64,000 bases of DNA, taken from Ceratodon purpureus (lineage: Eukaryota; Streptophyta; Bryopsida; Pseudoditrichales; Ditrichaceae). A model generated the notes under the pieces. The model did no database searches. It was not told the origin of the DNA and saw only the letters and a list, made by a program, of their open reading frames with translations. Location of the stretch: contig CM026422.1 in the NCBI GenBank assembly GCA_014871385.1, forward strand, positions 13,808,228 to 13,872,227. Direction: 5' to 3'. Shown here piece by piece: positions 47,903 to 64,000 of this stretch. Every line of letters starts with the position of its first letter. The first letter of the stretch is position 1. A program made the position numbers and the translations under genes.

Positions 47903-48170
47903 CAGTCTACCCTCTGTAATTGTTAATCCTCAGTAGTGGATCAAAGTTAACATTTATAGAGGTGTTAACAGTTAAGAGTTACAAAATAGATCTTTTGAGC
48001 AATATACAAACCTTAACATTTATAAATATAAGCAATTTTGAAGAGTCCTTGTGACAGAATACCATTCCTAAAATTGCAAATCCAATCAAAATTTTATTCA
48101 ATATGAAGTAATGTGTAGAGAAAAAAGAATGTAACAAGATGTGTAGTTAACATTTACAGAGAATAGACTG
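47903..48170. mobile_element. Nested Tc1/mariner-like MITE, right copy
   Basis: The ends CAGTCTACCCTCTGTAA and TTACAGAGAATAGACTG are flanked by TA at 47901-47902 and 48171-48172; length is 268 bp. It inserted in the foldback element before the two composite copies separated, as the left copy has it at the same site. Confidence 0.75.
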
Positions 48171-49269
48171 TAGTATCAAAAAGTGAGATTTTTGCATTAA
48201 TTAATTAATGCAAAAATCTCATTGACACACTTTTGCCACGTTAAGCCCCTTGAGGGGGTGCCACATGGCAAACAGGGATATTTTGAATTAACTTCCCCAC
48301 CCACCCCAGCCCTCTTGTACTTTGAGGGAGGGTGAGGAGGTACAAACCATATGGGATAAACTCGCTTCTCCAAGTTCTCCCCCAAGACCCCCTCGACCGT
48401 CCTACCTGCGCCACGTACCCCCGCCCCCCTCCTCACCCCTGCATTAATTAATTAATGCAGATCCGGGTGGGAAGTGAGATTTGGGGACATATATAGTGCC
48501 CATTTCGTGGGTGGAGCATTGGTACTAGCATCTAAATAATGAGAACTTACCAAAATCCTTAAATATTTGCTTAGTGTTAAGAATTAGAGGCCATCTTTGT
48601 ATTAATGGATTTATACTTTCAAAGATTTATCCATCAATTTGTTCTAGAAGATGCAGTGTTGAGCGCAAACCAAGCAAAAACTGATTTGATGTTGAAAGTG
48701 TTCATGATATGCAAAAGGTGGATATTTAGATTACAAATTTAGTATCTATAGACAAATCTTGAAAAAAATATTTAAGGAAAGATATTTGATTGTGGATTTT
48801 GAACAATTTTTTAGAAAATTATTGTTTTTTCAATTTCTAAAATTGTTTTGTTAATAATTACCATTAGTATATGAAGTTTTTTCTATACTAGAAACTTGAT
48901 CTAACAAAAACATGTAATAATATATAAATTAACACGAGGTTGATTGAAAAAATAAATGTGTTTTGAGGTTATGAAAATAATAGTTTATTATTATATTATA
49001 AAGTTTGTTAACTTCTTCACACGATTTTTCCAAATTTAGTACATAAGGTAGATATACAATTTGAGAATGTAGGATTTTTGTAAGTATAGGTCATCTTTGA
49101 GAAAAGATAATTCAATTAAATGAATTATGTAGAATATTCTTAACATGGAAAGGCCAAAGTATTTCTAAACTCTCCATTTTACATACATTATCTAAAATAT
49201 TGTAGATAATTTTAACGTGGGATCTTCTAAAGATTGTACAATGTAATGAATCAATTCTTGTCAATTACC

Positions 49270-49850
49270 TAATTTGGCAGTGGCCCTCTGCTGATAACGT
49301 CAACATATGGCTCCAAACATTTCCACGGTGTGCACCAGTTGTCAAGCCGGCCTAGATGAAACCATCTTCCACCACTTCCAGCACTGTTCGAAAACTCGGT
49401 ATGCTTCAAATTTTGCTTTAACACTGTTATACTCCACGATGAAGATACCAACAATTGATGCCCACTAGCTCGCCTATAAGTGGCAATAGTGTATGTTCGG
49501 CTCCAAGCTACCTCAGCGCTTGAAGAAAGGTTTGTCTATGTGGTCGCTTTTCAGAGGGTCAGTTATCTAGATCTCTTGGCTCGATTGCAATGCTGTTTGT
49601 TTCAACAACTCACCTCGGCCTACCCAACAACTCGAACTCGATCTTTGGAAGTCTTTTGTGGATCACGCTTGGGTGGCTTGGTTGAAGACTACCAAGCTCT
49701 GCGAACTCTATCCGAACAAGGATGGCACCTTCCTCAAGCATTTCGACAACACTTGGTTACAATCCGACTTTCTTGGGCAACACTCTTAACTTCAGATGAG
49801 CTGCAAACTAACTTGTATTTTAGTGCAATTTGGTTAGGTTGCTAATCGTG
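49270..49850 (+). pseudogene. Degenerate zf-RVT-like fragment, right copy
   Basis: The plus strand reads MAPNISTVCTSCQAG from 49307, then DETIFHHFQHC, and a longer frame (49480-49845) with SALEERFVYVVAFQRV. It is the same remnant as 3761-4330, with independent stops and shifts. No reverse-transcriptase core is present. Confidence 0.45.
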
Positions 49851-50353
49851 GAAAATTAAAAAATCTTTGCGGGGGACTTCTTCCCCTGGTTTCTTTGTAT
49901 TCTTTCCTTTATCAATGGAAACTGTCCATATGTTCCAATAAATAAATAAATTAATTAATTAATTAAATAAAATTAGTGAGTAAATTTTGGATGAAAAACA
50001 TGATCTAAATATAAAAAATTAGATGATAACTATAATCTTGAATGAAAGCATCTAACATTCAAATATAAGTTCATTAAAGTGATGTTCCAATCTACAATTC
50101 CACTAAATTGTTCCAATTACGTAAATATTTTATTATTAAGAGTTAATAACCACAATATCATTCTAATCATATTACTAGTATGAACATCCTTTAGACTACT
50201 ATTGTCTAAATTAGACACAAGCCCAGAATTCAAGAAAAATAATGGAAAATATCCCTCAATAACTTTTAAAATCCAAGGTAATAACCATTATTTTTAGAAA
50301 GTGCTTTCTAAGTTTAATTGGTTGTGCATATACTAGAATTACATTACAAAATC

Positions 50354-56421
<6,068 letters not shown>

Positions 56422-56523
56422 CTCCCTCTGTCCCATAGTGACTTTCTCGTAGGTTCTCTCAAATCTACATGTGGAGGTAGATTTGAGAGAACCTATGAGA
56501 AAGTCATTATGGGACAGAGGGAG
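56422..56523. mobile_element. Stowaway-type hairpin MITE
   Basis: The ends CTCCCTCTGTCCCATA and TATGGGACAGAGGGAG form a nearly perfect hairpin of 102 bp with a short loop near 56472. TA flanks both sides (56420-56421 and 56524-56525). The CTCCCTCYGTCCC end is the classic plant Stowaway (Tc1/mariner) terminus. Confidence 0.92.
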
Positions 56524-57483
56524 TACTAACTTAGCAACTGCCCTATGTGGAAGGCAGTTTCATGAATAAGTAAGCAAAATTTGGAGTTTTTTCAAAATTG
56601 GATAAATGTTTCTTTCATTTTCTAAAAAACCCTAGAAAATTTTATGTTTTACAAATAAGTAGTTCACAAGCGTCAGAATCATCACTACCCCACAAATTCA
56701 CTAGTGGGAGGGCATGCCAATTTGAAGAATTCTATGACCACGATGGTGACTAGTTTTCAGTTCTGTGACCGTGTTCCTTCCCTGGTCATCTTCCCTTCGT
56801 GCTTGATCAAATTGCTCACTCTGAACTTAGTATTCTTGACAGGAGCATGGAAGCACTGGAATTGCAAATTAGTGGTCCCAGTGCGTCTTGAGCCCTTGTA
56901 CCGGGGAACTTGTGAAACGGTTGGGTAAACTCAGGGCAGTAACTATGCGATTCATTTATTGCTGAAGAAGCAATTGATGCTCGTTGTAAATGTATTTACT
57001 CGGATGTGGGGGTTATTTACCCACTCCCTCTTCTACGATTGGCACCCTGCAAAGCTCTGCAAAGCTATCTAGAGATCTTGTAGCGTGACGGTGCTTGCGA
57101 GCTTTCATAATCCACCACACAATTTGAGAGTAGCCGGCTAGAAGCAATTCGAAGCAGACCAAACGAACGTAATATCGCACATATGGACAATCAACTCACG
57201 ATAGAAAACCAACTCAAGAAGCGCAATTGTGCATACTGGCTTCAGAAGAATTTCTTATGGCAACGTGTCTATATACCATAAGCTTTTTAATGTCTAGGAA
57301 AACGAAATTATCAAAGCGATTCTAGCAAGAAAAGATCTCTAGATTCTTATTGCTCCGGGATGTGGTAGAGAAGTCTGGCAATGAGGTGAAGGCGGGAGAT
57401 GAGCAGCAACTGGAAGTAAACAGAAGCGGCTAGGAGCCTAGACATAGTTAGAAGAGAGAGTGTGAGGACGAAGCTTGGCAACA

Positions 57484-57810
57484 CTATGAGCGAGGGAGAG
57501 CAAAGGCCGGGAACGTTGGGCTAACGGCGCGGCCGGGCGAGTTGGAGGGAACCGGGGAGTAGTGGGCGTTGCCTGGTTCGAGAGCAGCGAGAGCAGGGTT
57601 TAGGGGATGCAATAAAAAAGAAATAGCCTCCGATCCACAATTGGCTTCTGAAGTCTCACCCGCATACTCCACTGCGACTTGTTGAGGTTCTCTGGTCCAA
57701 GCCTCCCCCAGCTTCAGCTTAGACAACGAAACGACATTCTTCACCTCAGGAGAATCACGTCTTTGCGAACTTTCGGCAAATGCTTCAAGCGTATGTTGCT
57801 CTAATTCCAT
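57484..57810 (-). CDS. Possible first exon of an unrecognised minus-strand gene
   Basis: A 108-codon frame starting MELEQHTLEAFAESSQRRD has moderate GC and a possible donor (GCGGGTGAGAC) after EYAG. I see no domain and no matching downstream exon. It could be a chance frame in the GC-rich stretch before the F-box locus. Confidence 0.25.
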   Translation of the reverse strand: MELEQHTLEAFAESSQRRDSPEVKNVVSLSKLKLGEAWTREPQQVAVEYAGETSEANCGSEAISFLLHPLNPALAALEPGNAHYSPVPSNSPGRAVSPTFPAFALPRS

Positions 57811-58599
57811 TGACGATCCGAGCTCAAACGCGGCTCATACCCGAGTTTCTTTCTTCTTTAGTGCAAGTGAAAACAAAGTAAAGTGAATTGAACTATCGTA
57901 AGGGGAAACTCTACAATAAGCACAATTACTAACTCCGGCATATTCTATGTGCGTCCACTTCGATGCCAAGGAAACCAATATTTTAATTGCCCCCCCCTCC
58001 AAATCAGGGATGCTATGTGAAAACCGCCCCCCTGCAAGGTCAACATCATAGCCAATCACAATGAACTGACATCGTTTTTAGTTACCAGGATTATTCTTGG
58101 TCCATAAGTTTTGGTCACATAAACTAGTGATTTCTAAAGTTATATAAATTTGAAGGAGGTGTGATCCATAGTGTCAACACTCTAGAAGAAGACATTGTTT
58201 TGACATTAATCTGTCTTCCTTGTATGATATCTCAAATGTTGAACAAAACACCATCAAACTGAATGACTCAGGGCAGATAATCAATTTGCTTCAAAACTTG
58301 CGTTTGAAAACAACACCAGATTGATGCATGTATGTCCCACAAGATGATCCCATATTCTGCGACATTCAATGTGCTGTCACCCAAAGAATTCAGCTGCCAC
58401 AACCCCCACAAAAACCAAAATGGACCGCAAACACTACAAATACTCGCTGTCCTGCAGAAAACCATCGGATCCCCCGATTCCGGTCACAAGTCACCAGGTC
58501 AAGTGTCCAATTCCAATTCCACCCACCCTCCCAGAACAACAGCAAGAAAGTTAACAAACTCACCCCGATTTCACAAGTCATGAATTTACCAAGTCAAGT

Positions 58600-60140
58600 T
58601 TGAAATTGCCATAACATGGGCCAGACATGGGTCACGTAGGATAGAGATCACCAAGTCCTGTGCGACCCAGACACCGCCCGAACCCCAGAACAGTCCTACA
58701 GGGACAAATCAGAACACCAGAACTGTCGACTCCTAGGAAGGTCGGAAAGGAAGAAGTGAGGAAACTCTGGGCGGAACTGCTCTGCAGGGGGGAATGTTGT
58801 GGGCGGAACTGTCCTCCGTCCCCGGCGTGGTGGCTCTGCTGGTGGTTGTACTCGCTTGCGGAGGCGGGGCAGGTGCACCAACAAACACAAGGAGTCGCAC
58901 ACAACGTTAAGTTAGTTCAACTCTTGTCGCGCCTCGCTCTCGGAGCTCCCCTCTCTTCACTCTCTAGGCTCAGTTGCAGTTCACGGCCATTGGCTCGGGG
59001 AGCCTGTCGTTGAAGCGCTTTCCAACGCGACGTTCGCCGGTCAATGCTGCCGGTAGCTCACCTGAAGCGCGGGGAGGAGGTTTTCGGGGATTGAGCGAGG
59101 GGAGGGTTATAGGACTGGAGCTTAGGAGGCGGAGCGAGGAGGTGGTGGAGGACGCTGGTGGAAGAACGGTTCTTCTCGGGTGAGGTTTTGGCTGGGAGAG
59201 GGAGAGAGCCAGGGTCGTCGAGGTGCCCAGTGTTGTGAGGAGGAGCGGAGGTTTATGTGGTGAGGCGGTTTGTGGATGCGGATTCGGCGTTAGGAGGTGG
59301 CGGTGGTGGTGGAGGACTTTGGCGGGAGAGCGGGTTTTGGAGTTTTTGGGAGTGGACGGGGTGAGGTAGGGTATGGGAGGTGTAGCGGTCCGTGGCCGTG
59401 GAGTTGTCGAGGTGGAGGTCGTTGAGAGTGAGCAAGGAGGAGTGGCGGAGGCGAGTCAGTGACGTTGTGATTGACGATGGCGTCGTCATTGACGAGGGCT
59501 TAAGTTGGGGGAAGGAGGGTGTTTGGATAAGAAGTTTGTGTTGTCTGGAGGTAGACGTGGCTGGTTTTTGAGTGTGCGTGCTCGAATCGGTCGGAGCTGC
59601 GGTTGGATCGCGCAGGGTAAGTTTGACCAGCGTCTCTTGTGGAAGGTGGTGTTGTGTTCTTCAGTAGGCCATCGGGAGGTATTGGGAGTGGTGGAGCGTG
59701 CGCGAGAGTCGGTTTTTGAACCGGACTAGACGGTGATGAGAGTGTTGCTGCTGGTTGTCTAGGGGCGAGACGACTATTGTGTGGTTTACAAGGTCCTGGA
59801 GACGACATTGACGTGCGCGTGACGATCGTCGTTTTGGATTGATAGAAGTCTTAGAGACCTAATTATCGGAGCAAAGAGACAGGGAGAGGAGGGAGTCGGC
59901 TCGGTGATGCTACACATGGTGCAAATGGTTATTTTCTTTTGGTGATTTACCTGTTCCGAGAATCTCTGTAGTTCCTGGGGCTTCGATTGTGAAGTGGAGA
60001 TCGAGCGTGCGTCTTTGCCCGCGTTTGGTGTTTCCTTAGTTTCAGTGGTAGAGTGGAAGGCAGAAATTTGTCATCGCAGAGTTAATAGCTGGTAATTCAA
60101 AACGGTTTTACTGCAGATAGTGGCTTAGGTTGCAGTTCAT
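58600..60140 (+). promoter_or_regulatory. GC-rich promoter and 5' leader of the F-box gene
   Basis: This stretch is clearly richer in G and C than the DNA on either side and has many CG dinucleotides. No TATA box can be placed with confidence. An acceptor-like GGTTGCAG ends just before the start codon, so a leader intron is possible. Frames here on both strands are low-complexity and not convincing. Confidence 0.45.
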
Positions 60141-61289
60141 ATGCATATTGAGCAGTTGTTGGCGAAGGAGCACGGCAGGAACTGCCGCCGATTATCTTTC
60201 TCAATGCCGATACCAGCGACTGACCACTTTGACAGACTACCTGACTCGCTGTTACTCGTGATCTTTAACAAGTTGGCAGACATCAAGGCTCTAGGAAGGT
60301 GCTGTGCGGTATCTAAGAGGTTTCATTCTTTAGCTCCTTTGGTGGACAACGTGGTGGTCAAGGTTGATTGTGTTATATCTGGAGAGGATAATGGTAACGC
60401 TAGAGGCAGAGGAATTATCAGTCATTTTGTACGGTTTTTCGTGGGAACCTTGGTGAAACCTCTCCAGGCTTTACAGCATCTTTTGGGACCGAAGAAGATT
60501 ATACTCCCGGAAGTGTCTCACCATTCTCCTGGGGAGGTTCTGAAGAACTTCAAGGAGATTAAGAATTTGAGGATCGAGTTACCCGGAGGTGAGCTTGGGA
60601 TTGAAGACGGCGTGTTGTTGAAATGGAGAGCTGAGTTTGGAAGTACCCTGGAGAGTTGTGTGATACTTGGAGCTGCATCACTTGTGAAGGTGGAAAAAGA
60701 GAAGAAGGCAGTAAAATTGGAGGGAGTTCGGCCTTGGTTTCAGAACAGGGAAGAGGGAATACCTCAAGAAGTAGCTGAGGATAACAACGAAACCCCAGCC
60801 TCTCCGCCTGATGAAAGCGGAACTATTCCAGAGTCCTTCTACACCGACGGTGGGCTGAAAGTGAGGGTTGTGTGGACCATCAGTTCACTCATTGCCGCGT
60901 CTGCGAGGCACTATCTTCTGCAGCAAATAATATCAGATCATCCTACACTGGAAAACCTCGTTCTTACCGATGCCGATGGACAGGGTATGCTGTGCATGAA
61001 CAAAGAGCAGCTGAAAGAGTTTAGAGACAAGCCTCTGGCAGCCTCTGCTTCATCAAACAGGACGCAGGTGCCTGCTTTGAACATGAAGCTATGGTATGCA
61101 CCTTATCTTGAACTGCCTGGAGGAACTGGTTTGAAGGGAGCTACTCTTGTCGCCATTAGGCCGAGTGAGCACCCTGTTCGCAAGGAAAAAGAGAGTTTTG
61201 TTTCGGGAGCTTTTGAAGAGCCATTCAAGACTGCTACAAATCTACTGGTGAAGCGACGGACGTACCTTTTGGAGATGAATTCGTTCTGA
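60141..61289 (+). CDS. F-box protein of the AUF1/AUF2 type
   Basis: The protein has 382 residues in a single exon. The F-box lies near the N-terminus: DHFDRLPDSLLLVIFNKLAD and IKALGRCCAVSKRFHSL (about residues 28-66). Then come EIKNLRIELPGGELG, VLLKWRAEFGSTLESCVILG and a C-terminal WYAPYLELPGG, the order seen in AUF1/AUF2 of flowering plants, which act in SCF ubiquitin ligases and influence auxin and cytokinin responses. An in-frame TAG lies 12 bases upstream of this ATG; a second ATG (codon 22, before PIPATDHF) is an alternative start. No disabling change is seen. Confidence 0.88.
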   Translation: MHIEQLLAKEHGRNCRRLSFSMPIPATDHFDRLPDSLLLVIFNKLADIKALGRCCAVSKRFHSLAPLVDNVVVKVDCVISGEDNGNARGRGIISHFVRFFVGTLVKPLQALQHLLGPKKIILPEVSHHSPGEVLKNFKEIKNLRIELPGGELGIEDGVLLKWRAEFGSTLESCVILGAASLVKVEKEKKAVKLEGVRPWFQNREEGIPQEVAEDNNETPASPPDESGTIPESFYTDGGLKVRVVWTISSLIAASARHYLLQQIISDHPTLENLVLTDADGQGMLCMNKEQLKEFRDKPLAASASSNRTQVPALNMKLWYAPYLELPGGTGLKGATLVAIRPSEHPVRKEKESFVSGAFEEPFKTATNLLVKRRTYLLEMNSF

Positions 61290-64000
61290 AGCTCATGTCG
61301 ATGTAACATAGTACATAATGAATGGTCATTACGGCACTGCTCCTCATGCGTTCTAATCATAACACTGGAGGACGTGACATTGCTATTCACATGCGATACA
61401 TTGTTCTACTTGTGAAGTCACTGGCCAGGTGTGTAAAGGGGGAAAGTTATCTCTTTCGCGTTTGAAGCCAGCTATGGAGTGGAAGGACTACGATGGGTTC
61501 CATTTCTCATGTACAAATTGCTGCAATGCGCGTATATACGGAGCCTTCTTTTCTCGCTGTACAAATTGCTGCATTGTGCGTGTCCATTCAAGCTGTGCCT
61601 CATTTGAGACCTATCTGACGACGGGAGAAGACATCAGAGAACGGATTCGAGTGACTTGCCTAGATCCGTTGGTCTCTTAATGTCATAATTGAGTTGTGAG
61701 AACAATCGGCGGGTTGGTCTGTCTTTTTATAGAGGTGCTGTAACAATGGAGAGAGGCATTTCCTGCGAAGGAAAGGAGATAAACAAACGACGCTCGCTGA
61801 GTAGATGGAAAAAGGTGCACATACTATAATGCATTCCTTCGTCTCTATTTGAGACTGTATGGATACCTGAAGTCTAAATTTTGTCGATCCATCCTGGCAC
61901 ATTCGGTCTCCATACGCAAGGCGGAGCCATACCAATAGGTTTCATAGTGGTCTGCGGTCAGGCCGGATAGACTTTTAGTACTGATAACTGCGCATTAATC
62001 CCTTCAATTCCATCTAGAAATCTTGGGGCCAGATGAACAGTAAAATACTGAGAATGCTCTGGTCACCTTTCGGCTGATCATGTTCTCTGCCCTAGCTTTC
62101 TACGCTCTAAATTGTAACGTAACCTGTTGTCTTGGGATTCCTAGTGCGGGATTGTGTCTAGGACGTGTGTTACTTATCAGGCTTAAAGTTTTTGAGCGCG
62201 AGGTTCATTGTAACATATTTTTTGGTCATAAATCTTTGGCTGGCCAAGGTAAAATTGTATACACGATTTCTTTTTATCTTCACTTTAAGCTAGTGTTAAA
62301 CTGATCATGCTGCGCTTGAGAAAGTTGGAGTTTATTCTATTTCCTCTTACCCTGCGTCGTGCAACTTGCGGTGGGACTTGTGCGGTTTAGATCATGAGGT
62401 TGGGGTGATGATAGTCTGGACATTTAGGTTGTCACTCTTGCTTTGTTCGGCAATCTACTCTTTTAGAATGTTGTGCACTTGAGGCGGCAGGTACGAAGTG
62501 GTACAAGTCCGTCTCAAACCACTTCTGTATGCTTTGCTCATGGCAAGGGTGCCCAAGGAGTTGAGTAAAGGGTGGTGCTTGAGCATCTACAGTACCGGAT
62601 TCCATCACTTGCAAGCTGTCATCTCAATTAGCTAGCTAGAATTCTCAGGCCATGATATTGGGTCAAGGAAAGCGTTGATTGTCATTTTAGGTTCATAATA
62701 TATCTAATCCACTGCAAGCATCCTCCTAGAATTAATGACCCATGGTTTGAAACTTTGATATCTGATGCTTTGGGCAGGCTTGGGCAGGCTCCATTTATGT
62801 TACCCGTTACTGCAGGTGAGGCCTGGGTCTTTGTGTAGATTCTGGAACCATCTAGCAGGAATCATGTCAAGATACGGAACACAAGGTTGCTCTACCGTGT
62901 GTGTACCGAGCTATTCAAGATTGGGACTAGTCTTGTTTCTGGTAGAGGAGGTAGTGATCGTCCTAGCGTTGGCTATGATTCGTACTTGAAGCCTTCTTGA
63001 AGCAAGTAGAATATGATATTTCTTGAGGGTCCAGATTGTAGGTGTTCCTGTGCTCAATGTGATCACCCATCTGCCAACATGATAGTCTAGTTGCAACTGC
63101 AACCTTGCTGAAAGATAGAAAGTAAATGCTTGTTGAGAGCGTATACGTCAGTAACTTAATGCCAATGAGGACTCTAGAGATCATGCTGATTGTCCATACT
63201 TAAGTTGGCCACTGGCACGACCTTCAACTCCAGATGCGAGGTGTCTGCAGTGCAGAAAAACCTTTCGGAGTGGCATTAGAAGGTAACGTCCTGGATGCTT
63301 CCAAAGGGGCTTTCAAAGTTTTGTATTTCTGAAGGGTAAATTTTTGTAAACACAACCATGGTGCTGTAAAAGTTTTTCCTGCAATTTTTCCAGTAGCATG
63401 AATTTATGGTGTATTAGTTTTGTGGCATTCTCACCAAGTCTCACATTCTCCACAAAGTATGACAAACAAAATGTTAGGCTTGGTGAAAATGTGAGACTTT
63501 GAAAAAAATGTGAGAATGTGAAAAGTTGGACAAAAGGGAATGCAAATGAAAAGCTTAAAATGAAAAGCTGGAAAATGTGAATCACCAAATTGAACCACGT
63601 TAGTTGTACCATATTTTTCTCGCTAATTTATTTGTAATCTAATAGGTTTTTAGAAGATTTTCTTTTCAAGAGATGGGCATTTGACATAATTTTAATAAAT
63701 AAGTTTCAATTATAAAGGTTCAAGGTGGTATATAGTGATAAAAAAAGGTTATCATATGAGGAGGGGGTGTAGTGATTGAAAAGTAGAACACAACAATGTA
63801 ATGTCTTATGGAAGGATGTAGAATGAAAGACAAAGAGGTGCCATATAACCAAAGTGCACAGTGATAAAAAAAGAGGCTTCTTATGAGGGGGAGTTTAATG
63901 ACAAGGGTGGAGGCTTCAATATGAGGCATGTGCACATTGGTAGGGATGAGGGCTTGATATGTCATCGAGGGAAAGTGGGTTTAGATAGTGATAGGGATTG
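61290..64000. other. F-box 3' UTR and downstream DNA, no further gene supported
   Basis: A near-repeat TGTACAAATTGCTGCA occurs twice at about 61511 and 61559, probably in the 3' UTR. Beyond it, frames are short. Imperfect inverted words of the TCTCACATTCTC type lie at 63427-63530. Nothing is recognisable to the end of the window. Confidence 0.45.

Larger units (their letters stand above)
47272..48459. mobile_element. Foldback element, right copy, complete
   Basis: Both ends carry TGCATTAATTAATTAATGCA (about 47273 and 48440-48459) followed inward by G-rich, respectively C-rich, DNA and the shared TACGTGGCG. About 280 bases at each end are inverted copies. A third half-copy forms an internal hairpin around 47654 (GGGATCTCATTGTAATGAGAT). 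It has no coding capacity and is interrupted by the MITE at 47903-48170. The matching element at 5145-6237 lacks its inner end. Confidence 0.75.
47309..50353 (-). repeat. Outer inverted repeat, right copy
   Basis: Reverse-complement partner of 3220-6237. It carries, in mirror order, the foldback element, the MITE and the zinc-finger remnant, ending near GATTTTGTAAT (plus-strand 50344-50353, inverted). Many substitutions separate the copies. Confidence 0.8.

Noticed and set aside
61429-61680. 83-residue frame with paired CTNCC words after the F-box gene
   Set aside because: It lies in the probable 3' UTR and the repeated words come from a short DNA near-repeat.

Overview
This window is nuclear DNA of a land plant, most likely a bryophyte and probably a moss. 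The evidence is a chloroplast transketolase split by five short introns, plant-type U2 snRNA genes, an AUF-type F-box gene, a divergent kinase, and plant transposon families (Copia, CACTA, Stowaway, MULE-like) in very AT-rich intergenic DNA. The species cannot be fixed from the sequence alone.

The centre of the window (about 9.7-35.2 kb) is a giant inverted duplication. The left arm (9706-18716) and right arm (26136-35154) mirror each other around position 22426. Positions x and 44852-x correspond with no indel over about 8.95 kb, and I could find only a handful of mismatches. Each arm carries an intact six-exon chloroplast transketolase gene, a 301-bp MULE-like MITE, two U2 snRNA genes, and exons of a gene I do not recognise. 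The two transketolase genes converge on the centre. The 7.4-kb spacer holds a 290-bp copy of the second U2 gene's 3' part, a Copia retrotransposon that lost its 3' LTR, and a degenerate gene that runs across the inner edge of the right arm. The right junction therefore looks ancestral and the left junction derived. The U2 scrap differs about 1% from its source while the arms are almost identical, which suggests that the arms are homogenised by gene conversion.

Outside the arms, 3.2-6.2 kb and 47.3-50.35 kb form an older, diverged inverted pair. Each copy contains a reverse-transcriptase-type zinc-finger remnant, a G-rich foldback element and a nested TA-flanked mariner-like MITE. Between 35 and 47 kb are a dead PEX12 copy, a two-exon protein kinase gene with DFE in place of DFG, an orphan terminal exon, a 1-kb piggyBac-like TTAA element and a perfect CACTA hairpin MITE. 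From 50 to 57 kb the DNA is AT-rich and nearly gene-free, with a 114-bp AT microsatellite and a Stowaway hairpin. An intact AUF-type F-box gene lies at 60.1-61.3 kb.

The genes do not form an operon-like unit. The biology of interest is the palindrome, which doubles a Calvin-cycle enzyme and a spliceosomal RNA, and its record of how such structures form and are maintained.
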